A stretch of 12,907 bases of DNA from CAZECR01 sp964510495 (GTDB lineage: Bacteria; Patescibacteriota; Patescibacteriia; Magasanikbacterales; GWA2-37-8), in NCBI GenBank assembly GCA_964510495.1, contig CAZECR010000031.1:1-12907 (forward strand), read 5' to 3'. Under the pieces are notes generated by a model. The model was not told the origin of the DNA, made no database searches, and saw nothing but the letters and a program-made list of their open reading frames with translations. Position numbers and translations under genes: made by a program. This document shows, piece after piece, positions 12,210 to 12,907 of the stretch (positions are counted from its first letter, which is position 1; every line of letters begins with the position of its first letter).

Positions 12210-12788
12210 TTATTTCTTATTGGGGTGAAAGTATTTTTTTCTTTTGAATTGCTCTAAAAAGTTTTTCATTTTTTGTTCTCGTTTCTGGGGGTCTACAATA
12301 ACAGCCAATCTGTAGCCAACTGCGTACCGATTGGTTGTATCAAATGTTTTAAAAAATTCATACGCATCTTTGTGTTCTTTCTTCTTAATCAGTTTCAAGA
12401 AATCGTCTGGCACTGTCATTTTACTTTGCGGTAAATAGGCCTTGTCCCACGTACCTTTCTCTTTTGCTATCGCAACCGCTTGTAGTCCCGACTTTTGCAT
12501 CATTTTTGCTTGTAGAAGCTTTGTAACTTTGTCTTTATTTATCTGACTCCAGGCACTCGTTGGTTTCCGGGGCGAAATGCGTATTTTTGTCCTATATTCA
12601 TCTACCTTATTGGGAAGAGAATCAATCCATCCAAAGCACAGCAGGTAATCTACCAAAATATCGCGCGTGAGATCGGTTTTTCCGCTCGAAAATTTATAGT
12701 GCATAAGCCAAACACTTTCTGTCTGAGTGTGGTTTTTTGTGAGCCACGTCCACAATTGCTTTTTATTTTCTACAAATATTTCTTGCAT
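12210..12788 (-). CDS. YdeI/OmpD-associated family protein
   Basis: This 192-aa soluble protein matches the YdeI/OmdA family (a 'bacteriocin-protection' family by name; molecular role not established). Family signs are the N-terminal ESVWLMHYK region (24-32), the block FGWIDSLPNKVDEYRTKIRI (52-71), PRKPTSAWSQINKDKV (73-88), the KxxGTWDKAY segment (about 109-118) and a helical C-terminal part with TNRYAVGYRLA, the OmdA-type domain. It is full length, Lys-rich and has no signal peptide. The ATG at 12788 has no Shine-Dalgarno; the promoter just upstream predicts a leaderless message. It is monocistronic, convergent with the MFS gene. Confidence 0.88.
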   Translation of the reverse strand: MQEIFVENKKQLWTWLTKNHTQTESVWLMHYKFSSGKTDLTRDILVDYLLCFGWIDSLPNKVDEYRTKIRISPRKPTSAWSQINKDKVTKLLQAKMMQKSGLQAVAIAKEKGTWDKAYLPQSKMTVPDDFLKLIKKKEHKDAYEFFKTFDTTNRYAVGYRLAVIVDPQKREQKMKNFLEQFKRKKYFHPNKK

Positions 12789-12796
12789 ATAAGTAC

Positions 12797-12825
12797 ATAC
12801 TATCCATTATTTTAGGCATTGTAAA
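12797..12825 (-). promoter_or_regulatory. Promoter of the YdeI-family gene, leaderless geometry
   Basis: On the minus strand -35 TTTACA (12825-12820), a 17-bp spacer and TAGTAT (12802-12797), 8 nt before the ATG at 12788, predict transcription starting at the start codon. From here to the window end no gene or clear signal is visible. Confidence 0.5.
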
Positions 12826-12907
12826 GATGTATGAGGAGTATAGTATTTTTCATTTCTAATGACTAAATAGTTGAAAAGTGGTATTCTTGAGATAGAAGCT
12901 ATTTTTT

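Noticed and set aside
1..12907. CRISPR array, insertion sequence, integrase, attachment site or phage module
   Set aside because: No spaced repeats, transposase or integrase motifs, or target duplications around either GC-rich gene were seen by eye.

Overview
The window most likely comes from a Candidate Phyla Radiation (Patescibacteria, Parcubacteria-like) genome. This is inference, not proof. It rests on compact operons with 3-9 nt gaps, tRNA genes without an encoded CCA, hardly any Shine-Dalgarno sequences on the housekeeping genes, several promoters so close to the ATG that transcripts should be leaderless, and proteins such as a small RarA, a short TsaE and a LOG protein. The standard genetic code works throughout.

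Layout, left to right. (1) 1-60: a possible tRNA 3' end and a bidirectional terminator. (2) 77-634 (-): a secreted glycine-rich, possibly beta-barrel protein; 796-1626 (+): an unrecognised soluble protein. (3) 1793-3139 (-): a cytochrome P450 whose coding sequence is far richer in GC than its neighbours (41 of 60 bases in 1801-1860, against 22 of 60 in 4441-4500 of rarA). (4) 3254-5609 (+): a two-gene unit of a cardiolipin-synthase-like PLD protein and RarA, overlapping by 8 nt. (5) 5633-6064 (-): tsaE, sharing a terminator with rarA. (6) 6147-6554 (-): a second GC-rich gene, coding for a cysteine-rich lipoprotein, with a near-consensus promoter, a structured leader and a strong Shine-Dalgarno. 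(7) 6746-10690 (+): a tight operon gatC-gatA-tandem LOG-lgt-tRNA-Ser(GGA). (8) 10791-12119 (+): an MFS transporter, convergent with (9) 12210-12788 (-): a YdeI/OmpD-associated family protein, with a 30-nt perfect palindrome as shared terminator.

Functional links. gatC and gatA give two of the three subunits of the tRNA-dependent amidotransferase; gatB is not here. Lgt would lipidate proteins such as the lipoprotein at 6147-6554. RarA and the PLD enzyme belong to replication-fork maintenance and membrane lipid synthesis and need not share a pathway. No CRISPR array, transposase, integrase or phage gene was seen.

Most interesting points: the two GC-rich genes carry Shine-Dalgarno sequences whereas the native genes do not; the P450 has an altered heme-binding loop and I-helix; the LOG protein is a tandem fusion whose second active site has lost its glutamate; and the lipoprotein gene has an elaborate upstream region with a 15-bp inverted repeat.
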